Origin: Zetaproteobacteria bacterium
GTDB lineage: Bacteria > Pseudomonadota > Zetaproteobacteria > Mariprofundales > Mariprofundaceae
NCBI GenBank assembly: GCA_003228735.1
Contig: QIFG01000001.1
Location: forward strand, 1-64,000
Reading direction: 5' to 3'
DNA: 64,000 nucleotides
Shown: positions 16,434 through 26,016 of the stretch, in pieces
How positions within the stretch are numbered: the stretch's first letter is position 1
Layout: every line of letters begins with the position of its first letter
The notes under the pieces: model-generated
What the model was told of the DNA's origin: nothing
The model's input: the letters and a program-made list of their open reading frames with translations, nothing else
Databases searched by the model: none
Program-made: the position numbers and the translations under genes

Positions 16434-17780
16434 CTAATCATGCACATATGCTTCAATCTGTTGCAACAACTGACTGCCAACCTGCTGCATCACCGCTTCG
16501 TCCTCGGCTTCGACCATAATCCGCAATTTGGGCTCTGTGCCGGACATGCGCACATTGATGCGCCCCTGTTTACCAAGCGCTTTCTCGGCTTCATGCACGG
16601 CGGACTGCGCCCGCTTATCGGAAAGGATGTCGACATTTGCAGGAAGCTCCAGATTCCACAAATTCTGTGGAAACAGCTCCATGTCGCAGGCCATGTCTGA
16701 TAACGGCTTGTCCTGATCCAGCATGGCGCAAAGCAGTTGCACGGCGGTAATCAGGCCATCGCCCGTGGTGTTGTGATTGAGAAGAATGATATGGCCGGAC
16801 TGTTCACCACCCAGGTTACAGCCTTTCTCACGCATCATCTCCAGCACATAGCGGTCGCCGACATCCGCCCTGTACATGGCAAGGCCAATTCCAGCCAGAT
16901 AGCGCTCCAGGCCCATATTGCTCATCAGCGTTGTGACGACGGCCCCGCCACTGAGTGTGCCATGACGCATCTGATGTTCGGCCAGGATGGCGATAACCCT
17001 ATCTCCATCCACGAGATTTCCATGAGCATCGCAGGCAATCAGGCGATCCGCATCGCCATCCAGGGCAAAGCCGATATCCGCACCCGTCTCAACCACTTTT
17101 TCGCACATGCCTTGCGGGTGTGTAGAACCGCATGAGAGGTTGATATTGTAGCCGTCCGGTTCGGCATTCATAACCTCGACCTTGCAACCCAGTTCGGCAA
17201 GCAGCGTCGGGGCAACGTCGTAGGCAGCGCCATTGGCGCAATCAACAACCACCTTGAGGCCATCGAACCTCAGACCGCGAGGCAGGGAGGCCTTGCAGAA
17301 TTCCACATAACGGCCGCGTGCATCGTCCACACGAAAGGCCTTACCGATGCGGGAGGCCTCCGGCAGCGGCGGCAACTGATCCAGATTTACCTCAATATCG
17401 TGCTCAATTGCATCCGGCAGCTTGGCGCCGTCAGCGGCAAAGAATTTGATGCCATTGTCCCCGGCCGGATTATGCGAGGCGGAGAGCACCACACCTGCAT
17501 CGGCGCGCAGGCTGCGCGTCAGATAGGCTACGGCCGGCGTTGGCAACGGCCCGACCAGGAGTACATTCATCCCCTGTGAGGTAAGCCCGGCGCACAGAGC
17601 TGACTCAAGCATGTAACCGGACAGCCTGGTGTCCTTGCCAATGAGAATGTGCGGCTGGTGATCCAGATGCCGGGTCAGCACATATCCCGCTGCCCGGCCC
17701 AATCTGAGCGCAAAATCTGCGGTCATAGGCTCCTGATTGACCGTGCCGCGAACGCCATCCGTTCCGAAGTATTTGCGCAT
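16434..17780 (-). CDS. glmM: Phosphoglucosamine mutase
   Basis: Converts glucosamine-6-phosphate to glucosamine-1-phosphate for peptidoglycan and LPS precursors. The 448-residue protein begins MRKYFGTDGVRGTVNQEPMT, has the active-site phosphoserine loop VVLSASHNPAGDNGIKFF, the metal loop FALDGDADRL, and a C-terminal RMSGTEPKLRIMVEA. The ribosome site GGGAGGAA sits just upstream. It is the last gene of the ftsH-folP-cdaA-cdaR cluster; cdaA-cdaR-glmM is the arrangement in which GlmM binds and restrains the cyclase in Firmicutes. Confidence 0.97.
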   Translation of the reverse strand: MRKYFGTDGVRGTVNQEPMTADFALRLGRAAGYVLTRHLDHQPHILIGKDTRLSGYMLESALCAGLTSQGMNVLLVGPLPTPAVAYLTRSLRADAGVVLSASHNPAGDNGIKFFAADGAKLPDAIEHDIEVNLDQLPPLPEASRIGKAFRVDDARGRYVEFCKASLPRGLRFDGLKVVVDCANGAAYDVAPTLLAELGCKVEVMNAEPDGYNINLSCGSTHPQGMCEKVVETGADIGFALDGDADRLIACDAHGNLVDGDRVIAILAEHQMRHGTLSGGAVVTTLMSNMGLERYLAGIGLAMYRADVGDRYVLEMMREKGCNLGGEQSGHIILLNHNTTGDGLITAVQLLCAMLDQDKPLSDMACDMELFPQNLWNLELPANVDILSDKRAQSAVHEAEKALGKQGRINVRMSGTEPKLRIMVEAEDEAVMQQVGSQLLQQIEAYVHD

Positions 17781-17839
17781 ATTTCCTCCCGAATCTTCTG
17801 CAACGAAACATCAGGTGCAGCATCACCCTGCTGCTCTCC

Positions 17840-18505
17840 CTACTTGTCTGCAGCCTCCCGCACCAATATACCGCTAACCGATACTTTCACACCTGTATCG
17901 ACCAGCCGGATAGCCTTTCCGGCCGGGCTTTCCACACCGGCCGTCACCTCAAATGGGCCGACATCGACGTCCAGGCGAATTTCTGTCGTATTAACGGCTG
18001 TCAATGCGTCCAGCCATATCTCAGGGCCCGTCAATCGCACATCAGCAGGCTCCACCCTGACATCCAGCGCCTTCCAGCCATCCGGCAACTCAAAACGCGG
18101 TTGTACGCGGATGCTGCGCGTCACCACACGATCCACCTGCAGTTCCACCTTGTCCGGTTGCAGTTTCTCGATATTAAGTCCGGCGGGCAAGCGGATATCA
18201 GCCGCCATCAGGGCGCGCTCGACCACGCCCGGCTCATTCAGCTGTGACGCATCCAGCGGCACACGCACATCCTGTGGAGAAAGAGCGCTTAATCTTGCCT
18301 GCAGCCCACTGATGGTGACACGCACATGACCGGGAAGGTCATTCACGATAACCATATCCTGAGGCAATCCATAAACCTGTAAAGGAATATCCATGCTGAG
18401 CGAGCCTCCTCCCTGGCCATGCACCTGAAACCACAGGATGATGGCAATCAGCACGGAGAGCCCCTGCATCCAGCGCTTGCGCATCAAATCCATCATGGCC
18501 TGCAT
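17840..18505 (-). CDS. cdaR: YbbR-domain protein, CdaA regulator CdaR
   Basis: About 221 residues: a short cytoplasmic N-terminus, one membrane helix (MQGLSVLIAIILWFQVHG), then beta-rich YbbR repeats with the usual VRVTISGLQARLSAL and PQDVRVPLDAS patterns. YbbR proteins sit next to CdaA and modulate c-di-AMP synthesis. The ATG at 18505 overlaps the cdaA stop (TGATG). Two to three YbbR repeats are likely, fewer than in Bacillus CdaR. Confidence 0.88.
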   Translation of the reverse strand: MQAMMDLMRKRWMQGLSVLIAIILWFQVHGQGGGSLSMDIPLQVYGLPQDMVIVNDLPGHVRVTISGLQARLSALSPQDVRVPLDASQLNEPGVVERALMAADIRLPAGLNIEKLQPDKVELQVDRVVTRSIRVQPRFELPDGWKALDVRVEPADVRLTGPEIWLDALTAVNTTEIRLDVDVGPFEVTAGVESPAGKAIRLVDTGVKVSVSGILVREAADK

Positions 18506-19275
18506 CAAACCACCTCCGGTTCCGGCGTCTGCATAGTCATCAGACGCCGTGCGAGTTCCCTGCGCAAGCCCTGGCTGTCCAGCGCCTCGCTCAAACGCCC
18601 TTCACGGGCCAGGCGCACATCGCCGTTCTCCTCCGAAACAACAATGACCAGCGCATCGCTTTCCTCGGTCAGACCGACAGCAGCCCGATGGCGGGTGCCG
18701 AAACCTCCGGCAAGCGCACTGGCCTGCGCCAGCGGCAGCAACACTCGCGCCGCAACAATGTTGCCGGTACGGACAATTACCGCCCCGTCATGCATCGGGG
18801 CCTGTGGACAAAACAACGCCTGTACGACATCCGCCCGCACCGGCGCATCGATCTCCACTCCGCTTTCATACAAATGCTTCAGACCCGTATCACGTTCGAC
18901 GACAATCAGTCCGCCCCAGCCCCTGTGGGCCAGAGCAAAGCTGGATTCCACCAGCGATTCAATCAGTACGCCGGCGGATGCAGGGGCCGAACCCAGGGGG
19001 TTAACGGCCACGCGCATCAGACCGCGGCGAATCTCATGCTGAAACAACACTACAACGATGATGATAAAGGCCGAGAAAAAGTGGCCGAACATCCATTCCA
19101 CCGTCAACAATCCAAAGGCGCGGGATAAACCATAAACCAGCATCACCACGGCCAGGCCTGTCAGCATCTGTACGGCGCGCGTGCCGCGGATCAGGCGTAA
19201 AACGAAATAAACGACCACCGCCACGAGGGCGATGTCGATCAGATCAACGAAACCAAATTTCCAGCCTTCAAACAT
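18505..19275 (-). CDS. cdaA: Diadenylate cyclase CdaA (c-di-AMP synthase)
   Basis: About 256 residues with three N-terminal membrane helices (FVDLIDIALVAVVVYFVL, MLTGLAVVMLVYGLSRAF, FFSAFIIIVVVLF) and a C-terminal DisA_N domain. Both catalytic motifs are intact: HDGAVIV (DGA) and GTRHRAAVG (RHR). It should make c-di-AMP from two ATP at the membrane. The ATG at 19275 was preferred to 19284 because AAGAG is better spaced; it overlaps the end of folP. The neighbours cdaR and glmM support the call. Such cyclases are uncommon in Proteobacteria. Confidence 0.93.
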   Translation of the reverse strand: MFEGWKFGFVDLIDIALVAVVVYFVLRLIRGTRAVQMLTGLAVVMLVYGLSRAFGLLTVEWMFGHFFSAFIIIVVVLFQHEIRRGLMRVAVNPLGSAPASAGVLIESLVESSFALAHRGWGGLIVVERDTGLKHLYESGVEIDAPVRADVVQALFCPQAPMHDGAVIVRTGNIVAARVLLPLAQASALAGGFGTRHRAAVGLTEESDALVIVVSEENGDVRLAREGRLSEALDSQGLRRELARRLMTMQTPEPEVV

Positions 19276-20134
19276 GATTCGCATTCTCTTTTAACGTATT
19301 GCCAGCATTGCGCATGACGCTGGCCACCATAATAGCGCGTTTCTGCCTGTCAATATCATGCACGCGCAGTACATCCGCTCCGGCAAAGGTGGCAATGCCG
19401 ATAGCCGATGCCGTCTCAATCTCGCGATCATGCACTTGGCCACCACTGATCGTACCCAGAAAGGATTTTCGCGACACGCCAATCAATATGGGAAATCCGA
19501 GTTTCTTGAAGTGTGGAAGCTGGGCCAGCAAAACCAGATTGTCCTCAAGCCGCTTGCCGAAACCGATGCCCGGATCAAGAACAATAGCGCCCTCACTCAT
19601 CCCGGATTCAAGACAGGCATCAATGCGCTGTTCAAAGAACGCGGCAACCTCAGACACCACATCCACGTATTCGGGCTGTTCCTGCATGGTTTCCGGCGTT
19701 CCCCGCATATGCATCAGGCATACGGCGACACCACTGTCAGCCACAATCCCCAACGAAGCCGCATCACCCCTCAAAGCGGTCACATCATTCACCATCTTTG
19801 CGCCCGCCTTGATGGCCTGGCGCATGACTTCTTCTTTGGATGTATCGATGGATACGTAAACCCCCTCTTCATCAAGCGCCTGAATGACGGGGATTACTCT
19901 GGCCAGCTCTTCCGCCAGAGGCGCCGGGGATGCACCCGGGCGTGTTGATTCGCCACCCACATCGATAATGGCCGCGCCTGCCCGCCACATATCCAGACCA
20001 TGGCGAATAGCCGCATCCACATCCGGATACCGGCCGCCATCCGAAAACGAATCGGGGGTGCAATTAAGCACCCCCATCATCCATGCATATCCTCCGGCAG
20101 GGCAGTGCCAGCGGGAGTTGGTATCTTGTCTCAT
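19268..20134 (-). CDS. folP: Dihydropteroate synthase
   Basis: Condenses p-aminobenzoate with dihydropterin pyrophosphate in folate synthesis. The 288-residue protein carries MGVLNCTPDSFSDGGRY, VGGESTRPGA, VNDVTAL, LDPGIGFGKR and a C-terminal VLRVHD, all in order. The apparent ATG at 20134 lies inside the left inverted repeat of the element at 20120-20477, so the first few residues (MRQDTN) are element-encoded and no ribosome site is seen. The conserved core begins 15 residues later. It overlaps cdaA at its 3' end. Confidence 0.95.
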   Translation of the reverse strand: MRQDTNSRWHCPAGGYAWMMGVLNCTPDSFSDGGRYPDVDAAIRHGLDMWRAGAAIIDVGGESTRPGASPAPLAEELARVIPVIQALDEEGVYVSIDTSKEEVMRQAIKAGAKMVNDVTALRGDAASLGIVADSGVAVCLMHMRGTPETMQEQPEYVDVVSEVAAFFEQRIDACLESGMSEGAIVLDPGIGFGKRLEDNLVLLAQLPHFKKLGFPILIGVSRKSFLGTISGGQVHDREIETASAIGIATFAGADVLRVHDIDRQKRAIMVASVMRNAGNTLKENANHV

Positions 20135-20477
20135 AAATACGTTACGTTTCAGCGAGGCCGGAAGTATACAGCGGCAAGGCGCGCGAGCGCCGGACTGGCC
20201 GCCGCCAATTTAAGGTCTGTTAACATTAATTTCGAGCTTATCGACGCGGGCATTTTTGTTGCAATCCAAGGCGCTTCGAGCGGTATGTGCTCAATGCACA
20301 TCTGCGAGAAGCAACGCCGGAGTGTTCAAAAATGCCCCGTCCCGGAGGGTTGCGCCCCAAACCCGCCACTGCGACGTTGCCTTCCTTGGCAAGGGCTTGC
20401 CATTCCCTGCGGAATGCGCCTTGCATTGACAGGTTTGGGAAGCTCTGAAATGCAGCATATTTATGAGACAGGACACC
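20120..20477. mobile_element. MITE-like element between ftsH and folP
   Basis: The left end GGTATCTTGTCTCATAAATA and the reverse complement of the right end, GGTGTCCTGTCTCATAAATA, differ at three positions. This end sequence is related to that of the 6187 element (GTGTCCTGTCYC). The interior shares blocks with it, for example GCGGCAAGGCG followed by GGACTGGCCG and CCAATT. The 3' end of ftsH lies 6 bases beyond its right end, and folP starts inside its left end. The interior also contains a long internal palindrome around 20270-20330. No transposase gene is present. Confidence 0.65.
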
Positions 20478-20482
20478 AGGCA

Positions 20483-22396
20483 TCAAACCTCCTGACCTGC
20501 CTCTTTGTCCCCAGTGTTTGCGCCCTTCCCTGTATCAGGCGCCGTGGCGCTGGGCTCCTCAGGCGGCTTGCGAGTTTTCTTCTTTGCAGAGGACCGGGTA
20601 AACTTCTTGCCCGCCAGCACCTGGTCGATTTCATCTGCATCCAGGGTTTCAAACTCGATCAGGGCCTTGGCCAGCAGATGCAGCTTATCTATCTTCTTGG
20701 TCAGAATCTTCTTGGAACGCGCGTAGTTCTTGTCAATGAGCTTGCGCACTTCGACGTCGATTTTCTGTGCTATCTCCTCCGAGATGTTCTGGTGGCGCGT
20801 TATCTCACGGCCCAGGAATATCTCGGCTTCGCGTTCGCCATAGACCATCGGCCCAAGCTCATCACTCATGCCCCACAACGTGACCATATTGCGGGCCAGT
20901 TGGGTGGCGCGCTCGAAATCATTGGAGGAGCCTGTCGTCATCTGCTTGAGCACCAGTTCCTCGCCCAGGCGGCCACCCATAAGGATCGCTATCTGATCAT
21001 CCAGAAACTCACGGTCGTGGTTGTACTTGTCTTCCTCAGGCAATTGCATGGTAATGCCCAGGGACTGGCCGCGCGGAATAATGCTGACCTTGTGCACCGG
21101 ATCGGCATGCTTCATGTTCTTGGCCACCAGCGTGTGTCCGGCTTCATGGTAGGCCGTTGTTTCCTTCTGTTCGTCGGAGATCAGCATGGAGCGGCGCTCC
21201 GTGCCCATCATCACCTTGTCCTTGGCCGTCTCGAAATCGGCGTTCATCACCTTGTCCTTGTTGTAGCGCGCCGCATTCAGGGCGGCCTCATTGACCAGAT
21301 TCGCCAGATCCGCACCGGTAAATCCGGGCGTGCCGCGTGCCAGCACCGAGGCATCCACATCCGCCGCCAGCGGCACCTTGCGCATGTGAATTTTCAGAAT
21401 CTGCTCACGTCCCTTGATGTCCGGCCGCGGCACAACAACCTGGCGGTCAAACCTGCCGGGCCGAATCAGGGCCGGGTCGAGCACATCCGGACGATTGGTG
21501 GCGGAAATAAGGATGACGCCCTCATTGGCCTCGAAACCGTCCATTTCGACCAGCAACTGGTTCAGCGTCTGTTCACGCTCATCATTGCCGCCACCAATGC
21601 CGGCGCCACGATGCCGTCCCATGGCGTCAATCTCGTCCAGAAAGATGATGCAGGGGGCATGCTTCTTGCCCTGCTCAAACATATCGCGCACGCGCGAAGC
21701 GCCAACACCGACAAACATCTCGACAAACTCGGAACCGGAAATGGTAAAGAAGGGCACCTCGGCCTCACCGGCAATGGCGCGGGCCAGCAGCGTCTTGCCC
21801 GTCCCCGGCGGCCCCACCAGCAACACCCCCTTCGGAATCTTGCCGCCCAGGCGGGTGAATTTGGATGGGTCGCGCAAAAACTCGATCACTTCCGTGACTT
21901 CCTGCTTGGCTTCATCACAGCCGGCCACGTCTTCAAAGGTGGCGCGGTTCTTGTCCTCGGTCAGCATCTTGGCGCGGCTCTTGCCAAAGGACAGCGCGCC
22001 GCCGCGTCCGCCGCCCTGCATCTGGCGCATGAAGAAAACCCATACGGCAATGAGCAGAAGCATCGGAAACCATGAAATAAGTATGGACAGGAAGAAGGGA
22101 ATCTCATCCGGCTGCTTGACGTTGACTTCCACCTTATGATCAAGAAGCCGCTGGGTCAGATTCGGATCGTCGGGCACCAGCACCTTATATGGGCGTAATT
22201 CGCCACCCACATTGCGGTATTGGCCGCTTACCTCATGTTCCGAAATGCTGGCGGTTTCCACCATGCCCTCATCCACCTTCTGCGTGAAAGCGGAATACGA
22301 CATCTCCTCGCCCTTGTGAACCGGCGGATTGAACATATTGAACAGGCTCATCATGGTGATGCCGATGACCAGCCATAGCAGTAAATTCTTGCCCAT
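20483..22396 (-). CDS. ftsH: ATP-dependent zinc metalloprotease FtsH
   Basis: A 637-residue membrane AAA+ protease that degrades misfolded membrane proteins, LpxC and other targets. Two N-terminal helices flank a periplasmic domain. The AAA module has [26 protein letters not shown] and the SRH segment with the arginine fingers ([19 protein letters not shown]). The zinc motif HEAGH and the later [22 protein letters not shown] region are intact. A charged, low-complexity tail ends the protein. It follows tilS in the same direction, with a 107-base gap. Confidence 0.97.
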   Translation of the reverse strand: MGKNLLLWLVIGITMMSLFNMFNPPVHKGEEMSYSAFTQKVDEGMVETASISEHEVSGQYRNVGGELRPYKVLVPDDPNLTQRLLDHKVEVNVKQPDEIPFFLSILISWFPMLLLIAVWVFFMRQMQGGGRGGALSFGKSRAKMLTEDKNRATFEDVAGCDEAKQEVTEVIEFLRDPSKFTRLGGKIPKGVLLVGPPGTGKTLLARAIAGEAEVPFFTISGSEFVEMFVGVGASRVRDMFEQGKKHAPCIIFLDEIDAMGRHRGAGIGGGNDEREQTLNQLLVEMDGFEANEGVILISATNRPDVLDPALIRPGRFDRQVVVPRPDIKGREQILKIHMRKVPLAADVDASVLARGTPGFTGADLANLVNEAALNAARYNKDKVMNADFETAKDKVMMGTERRSMLISDEQKETTAYHEAGHTLVAKNMKHADPVHKVSIIPRGQSLGITMQLPEEDKYNHDREFLDDQIAILMGGRLGEELVLKQMTTGSSNDFERATQLARNMVTLWGMSDELGPMVYGEREAEIFLGREITRHQNISEEIAQKIDVEVRKLIDKNYARSKKILTKKIDKLHLLAKALIEFETLDADEIDQVLAGKKFTRSSAKKKTRKPPEEPSATAPDTGKGANTGDKEAGQEV

Positions 22397-22502
22397 AAGC
22401 CCTATCTTACCTCAACCAGCGGCGCCAGCCGCCTTCATATTGTATAGTCTTAAGCAACGTAGCCCCGAAATATGAATTTCTGATGAAAAACCCGGCGCTG
22501 TC

Positions 22503-23465
22503 TCAGCGCAGACTTACCCGCTTCGGGAAAAGATTCAAGCTCCCTTGTTGATGTGTGATACGGCAGCGCGAAAGATCCAGACCACCCCTTCCCCCCTTTT
22601 GCAACCACTGCTCGATGAGCTGGATATGCCTGCGGCCCAGCACGGTGCCAGCACCCATCAATACCTCGGCCATACGCTGCAACACAACTGCGCGCACAGC
22701 GGCAGGCTGGCCGGTCCAGTCTGTCCAGTTCACGGACACCCTGTCCGCCTGTTTGCGAAGCGCTACATCGTCGGCCAGAGAATCGAGATGATCGGAAACC
22801 CTTACTGCCTGCCGCTGCCATCGTAGATACAACCCGACCGGATCAGCATCAGCCTTGCAAATGACGGGAAACAACGTATGGCGAATGCAGTTTCGAAGCA
22901 GGCTGACGTCCTTATTGCTCGGATCTTCAAGCCAACTCACACCCGCACGCTGCAATGCCCCTTCCAGTTCATGTTTGTGCATATGCAGCAAAGGGCGCAT
23001 CAGCGTCAAATCATCCTGCCGGCGTAGTGCCGCCATGCCCCGGCAGCCGGCCACCCCCGCTCCCTGCAGCATGCGCAGGCAAACGGTTTCAGCCTGATCC
23101 TCCATGTGGTGAGCCAGGCAAAGGGCGCCAATCTCCTGTTCTCTGGCCCAACTGCCAAACTGATTCATGCGTGCCCGCCGGGCCTCTGCCTCCCTGTTGG
23201 CTGTTGGTGCAGCGCTTACGCTGGCGGTATAAAACGGAATGCCCCAATTCCAGGCAAGCGCTTCAAGATGGGCGGCATGGCGGGATGAACGCTTATGCCA
23301 GGCATGGTCGACATGCCAGGCATGCACCTTGTAGCCCAAGGTAGACAAAGCCAGCAACAGTGCTGTGGAATCCGCACCGCCCGACCAGGCTACTGCCAGT
23401 TTTTCCGGTAGCTTCACGCCTTTCAACCATTGCCGGGCATCGGTCAATTGAGGGGTTTTCGACAC
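22503..23465 (-). CDS. tilS: tRNA(Ile)-lysidine synthase
   Basis: PP-loop ATPase that converts C34 of the minor tRNA-Ile to lysidine. The signature LAVAWSGGADSTALLLAL sits near residue 30 and LAHHMEDQAETVCLRMLQGAGVAGCRGM follows. From the GTG at 23465 the protein is 320 residues. This start has AGAGG 7 bases upstream and fits the family, whereas the longer frame starting at 23615 lacks a ribosome site. The C-terminal TilS_C domain of E. coli TilS is missing, as in several short bacterial forms. The gene is divergent from znuA and first in the ftsH-glmM cluster. Confidence 0.88.
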   Translation of the reverse strand: MSKTPQLTDARQWLKGVKLPEKLAVAWSGGADSTALLLALSTLGYKVHAWHVDHAWHKRSSRHAAHLEALAWNWGIPFYTASVSAAPTANREAEARRARMNQFGSWAREQEIGALCLAHHMEDQAETVCLRMLQGAGVAGCRGMAALRRQDDLTLMRPLLHMHKHELEGALQRAGVSWLEDPSNKDVSLLRNCIRHTLFPVICKADADPVGLYLRWQRQAVRVSDHLDSLADDVALRKQADRVSVNWTDWTGQPAAVRAVVLQRMAEVLMGAGTVLGRRHIQLIEQWLQKGGRGGLDLSRCRITHQQGSLNLFPKRVSLR

Positions 23466-23540
23466 TGAGGTACCTCTAATCATGCGCAACCTATTGCATT
23501 GCATTGCCTGCATGGCATCAGGCCAATAGGCTGCGGCCCC

Positions 23541-24404
23541 ATGCAAGTCAGGTTCATCAGGACAGGCCACAAACAAGCGGCCCATTCCCATCAACCGGCA
23601 GCAACCGTGCGCCATTTCAGTGCCCGACTTTTTATCGGACTGAGCCTGATCAACTGGCTATTATGCCTTCCGGCATCCGCTTTTGCAGAAATCGCCGTCA
23701 CGCTGCCGCCGCTGGCAGGTCTTGTCACGATGCTGGACAAGGAGGCTGAGGTTTTCTGCCTGTTGCCGGAAAATGCCGATCCGCATCATTTCAGCCTCAC
23801 GCCCAGACAGATCGACCGCTTACAGAAGGCCGATCTCCTGATCCGCTCAAGCCGGGATGATGGCGGCTGGCAGTTGCGCACACCGGCGCCCAGTATCGAC
23901 CTTTGGCCAGATATCGATCACGCCTGGCTGCGGCCGGAGAAGGTTCGGGACATCCTGCCTGCTCTGGCTGAGCAGTTGCAGCGGCTGCATCCCAAGCGGC
24001 GTGAACGGATCGGTCTGGCCCTGGAGAAAGCGCTGGAGACTTGCAGACACATACAACAGGACTGGCGTGAGGCGCTTGCCCCCCTGAGATCAAAGGGCGT
24101 CATCATGCAGCACCCGGCCTGGCGCGGACTGGCCGGGGATATGGGCATCCCCGTATGGATGGTGCTGGAATCCCACCGGCATGGACATGAGATGGGGCCG
24201 AAAAAGCTTGAACGGGCCACGCAAATCCTGAAGGCGCATCCCGGCATACGGCTGTGGGGAGATATGAGGCACAGTAACCGGGCTCTGAACTGGCTGGCCA
24301 AACACGGCAAAACCGAGAAGCCCGTGCTCCTCGACCCGCTGGGAGATTGCGGTACAAGCTGGAGTCAACTGATGCAGCAAAACATAGCCCGATTGAGTCC
24401 ATGA
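23541..24404 (+). CDS. znuA: Zinc ABC transporter periplasmic binding protein
   Basis: A cluster A-I metal-binding protein with a signal-like segment (FIGLSLINWLLCLPASAFA) and then EIAVTLPPLAGLV. Metal ligands include PHHFSL and a later QHPAWRGLAGDMGI and ESHRHGHEMGPKKL. At about 287 residues it is short for ZnuA and lacks the long His-rich loop. The start is uncertain: a TTG at 23499 gives a longer frame, the ATG at 23541 was chosen, and neither has a clear ribosome site. It is coupled to znuC by a 4-base overlap and would load zinc for ZnuBC. Confidence 0.85.
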   Translation: MQVRFIRTGHKQAAHSHQPAATVRHFSARLFIGLSLINWLLCLPASAFAEIAVTLPPLAGLVTMLDKEAEVFCLLPENADPHHFSLTPRQIDRLQKADLLIRSSRDDGGWQLRTPAPSIDLWPDIDHAWLRPEKVRDILPALAEQLQRLHPKRRERIGLALEKALETCRHIQQDWREALAPLRSKGVIMQHPAWRGLAGDMGIPVWMVLESHRHGHEMGPKKLERATQILKAHPGIRLWGDMRHSNRALNWLAKHGKTEKPVLLDPLGDCGTSWSQLMQQNIARLSP

Positions 24405-25189
24405 TGAGCACCCCTGTTGTCAGCCTCTCGCATATAAATGTCGGCGATGCCCGCCATCCCATACTGGAAGGCATCAACCTGAACCTGGAGGCAGGGCATT
24501 TTCTCGGCATTGTCGGACCCAACGGCGCCGGCAAAAGTACGCTTCTGGATGTCATCACAGGATTGGGGCCCCTGGATAACGGCCATGTAGACCTGTTCGG
24601 CCGTTGCCTGCGCCGCACCAGCCGGCGGCGACTTCTGAAAAAAGTGGCCTATTTAAGCCAGATGCACGGCGCCGAACCGCTATTGCCGCTGCGTGCACGG
24701 GATGTCGTAGCCATGGGTCTGACATCGTATAACGCGCCTCTGTGGCGGCCTGCTGCCTCAAGCACGAAAATCACCGAAGCGTTGGCCCAGGTTGGCATGG
24801 AGCACAAGGCAGAGAACGATTTCCGGCTGCTGTCCGGCGGCCAGAAACAACGCGTACGGCTGGCCCGAGCCCTGGTGCGGGAGCCTGCGCTGTTGCTTCT
24901 GGACGAGCCCTCGGCCGGCCTGGACACGGAAGGCCAGGATCGCCTTTACCAGCTGCTGCGCCGGCTGTGTGACGAAGAAGACATGGCCATCATCATGGTC
25001 GAGCATGATATTGCCGCCATTACGGCCTATGTGGACTCCGTGGCCTGCCTGAACCGGCGAATTCACCATCACGCCATGCGCGGGGAGAGCATTCCGGAAC
25101 ATGTCTGGCACGACATGTATGGCGACCACATGCATGTCATGGCACACGATGCACGCTGTATCGGCTGCCATGACCCGGAGGATAAATGA
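24401..25189 (+). CDS. znuC: Zinc ABC transporter ATP-binding protein
   Basis: About 262 residues with Walker A GPNGAGKST, the signature LLSGGQKQRVRLARAL, Walker B LLLLDEPSAGLD and the switch His in VEHD. The ATG at 24401 overlaps the znuA stop (ATGA). The C-terminus is His/Cys-rich (HHHAMRG, DHMHVMAHDARCIGCHD), a feature that may bind metal. It energises ZnuB. Confidence 0.93.
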   Translation: MMSTPVVSLSHINVGDARHPILEGINLNLEAGHFLGIVGPNGAGKSTLLDVITGLGPLDNGHVDLFGRCLRRTSRRRLLKKVAYLSQMHGAEPLLPLRARDVVAMGLTSYNAPLWRPAASSTKITEALAQVGMEHKAENDFRLLSGGQKQRVRLARALVREPALLLLDEPSAGLDTEGQDRLYQLLRRLCDEEDMAIIMVEHDIAAITAYVDSVACLNRRIHHHAMRGESIPEHVWHDMYGDHMHVMAHDARCIGCHDPEDK

Positions 25190-26016
25190 GCGGCTTTTTC
25201 GACAGTGAGGTCATGCAGGCGGCGCTGTTCCCGGCGCTGCTGACTGCGCTGGTTGCTTCCAGCATGTCGGTCATGGTGCTGGCGCACCGTCTTTCCTTTC
25301 TGGCTGTCGGCGTATCCCATGCCACCCTGGCAGGACTTGGCCTGGCCGTTGTCCTGTCCCTGCCGCTGCTGCCCACGGCCACCGTGGTTGCCGTGCTGGT
25401 GGCATTGCTGCTTACGCCCATGCCCAAAAAGATCGGACTGAATGAGGATGCCGGAACGGGCATGCTGTTTGCCGGCGCCATGGCGCTTGGCGTTGTTCTG
25501 CTTTCATCCGCAAACAAATACGAGGTGGATCTGTTCGGCCTGCTGTTCGGCAACATCCTGACCGTATCGGACACCGACATCCGCTGGCTGCTGCTGGTCG
25601 CTGCGCTGGTATTGTCCAGCCTGGTGCTGGCGGCACGAAGCTGGTGGAGCATCGCCTTTGACGCCACGACAGCCGCCGCCGGCGGGCTGCCGGTCACCGG
25701 CCTGCGTCTGCTGCTGCATGCCATGGTGGGACTGACCGTAATCATGTGCGTGAAACTGGCGGGCATTGTGCTGACAACCGGGCTGCTGGTGCTACCGGCG
25801 GCCTGTGCCTGGTTCTGGGGACGAAGCCTGGGCAGCCTGTGGCTGTTAAGCTCGGCCTTTGCCATTTCGGGCACGCTGCTTGGCCTGATGTTTTCATATC
25901 AGTGGGACTGGCCGTCCGGTGCGACTGTCGTATTGACGCTTTGCAGCATGTTTATTCTAAGTTGGGGGGGATCATGGCTGAAACATCAAGGCCCAGGGCA
26001 CAACCGGCAGGCATAA
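25186..26016 (+). CDS. znuB: Zinc ABC transporter permease
   Basis: A 276-residue membrane protein with about eight hydrophobic segments, of the ABC-3 family: MQAALFPALLTALVASSMSVMVL, the FLAVGVSHATLAGLGL motif and KLAGIVLTTGLLVLPAACA near the end. It overlaps znuC by 4 bases and its 3' end overlaps the start of the RDD protein by 43 bases. It forms the zinc channel with ZnuA and ZnuC. Confidence 0.92.
   Translation: MSGFFDSEVMQAALFPALLTALVASSMSVMVLAHRLSFLAVGVSHATLAGLGLAVVLSLPLLPTATVVAVLVALLLTPMPKKIGLNEDAGTGMLFAGAMALGVVLLSSANKYEVDLFGLLFGNILTVSDTDIRWLLLVAALVLSSLVLAARSWWSIAFDATTAAAGGLPVTGLRLLLHAMVGLTVIMCVKLAGIVLTTGLLVLPAACAWFWGRSLGSLWLLSSAFAISGTLLGLMFSYQWDWPSGATVVLTLCSMFILSWGGSWLKHQGPGHNRQA

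Noticed and set aside
20000-22075. 691-codon plus-strand frame opposite ftsH
   Set aside because: Shadow of ftsH; no family motif and no ribosome site.
23466-23540. Zur box between tilS and znuA
   Set aside because: A TGCAATGCAATAGG sequence looks partly repetitive, but it does not fit a Zur palindrome well enough to be called.
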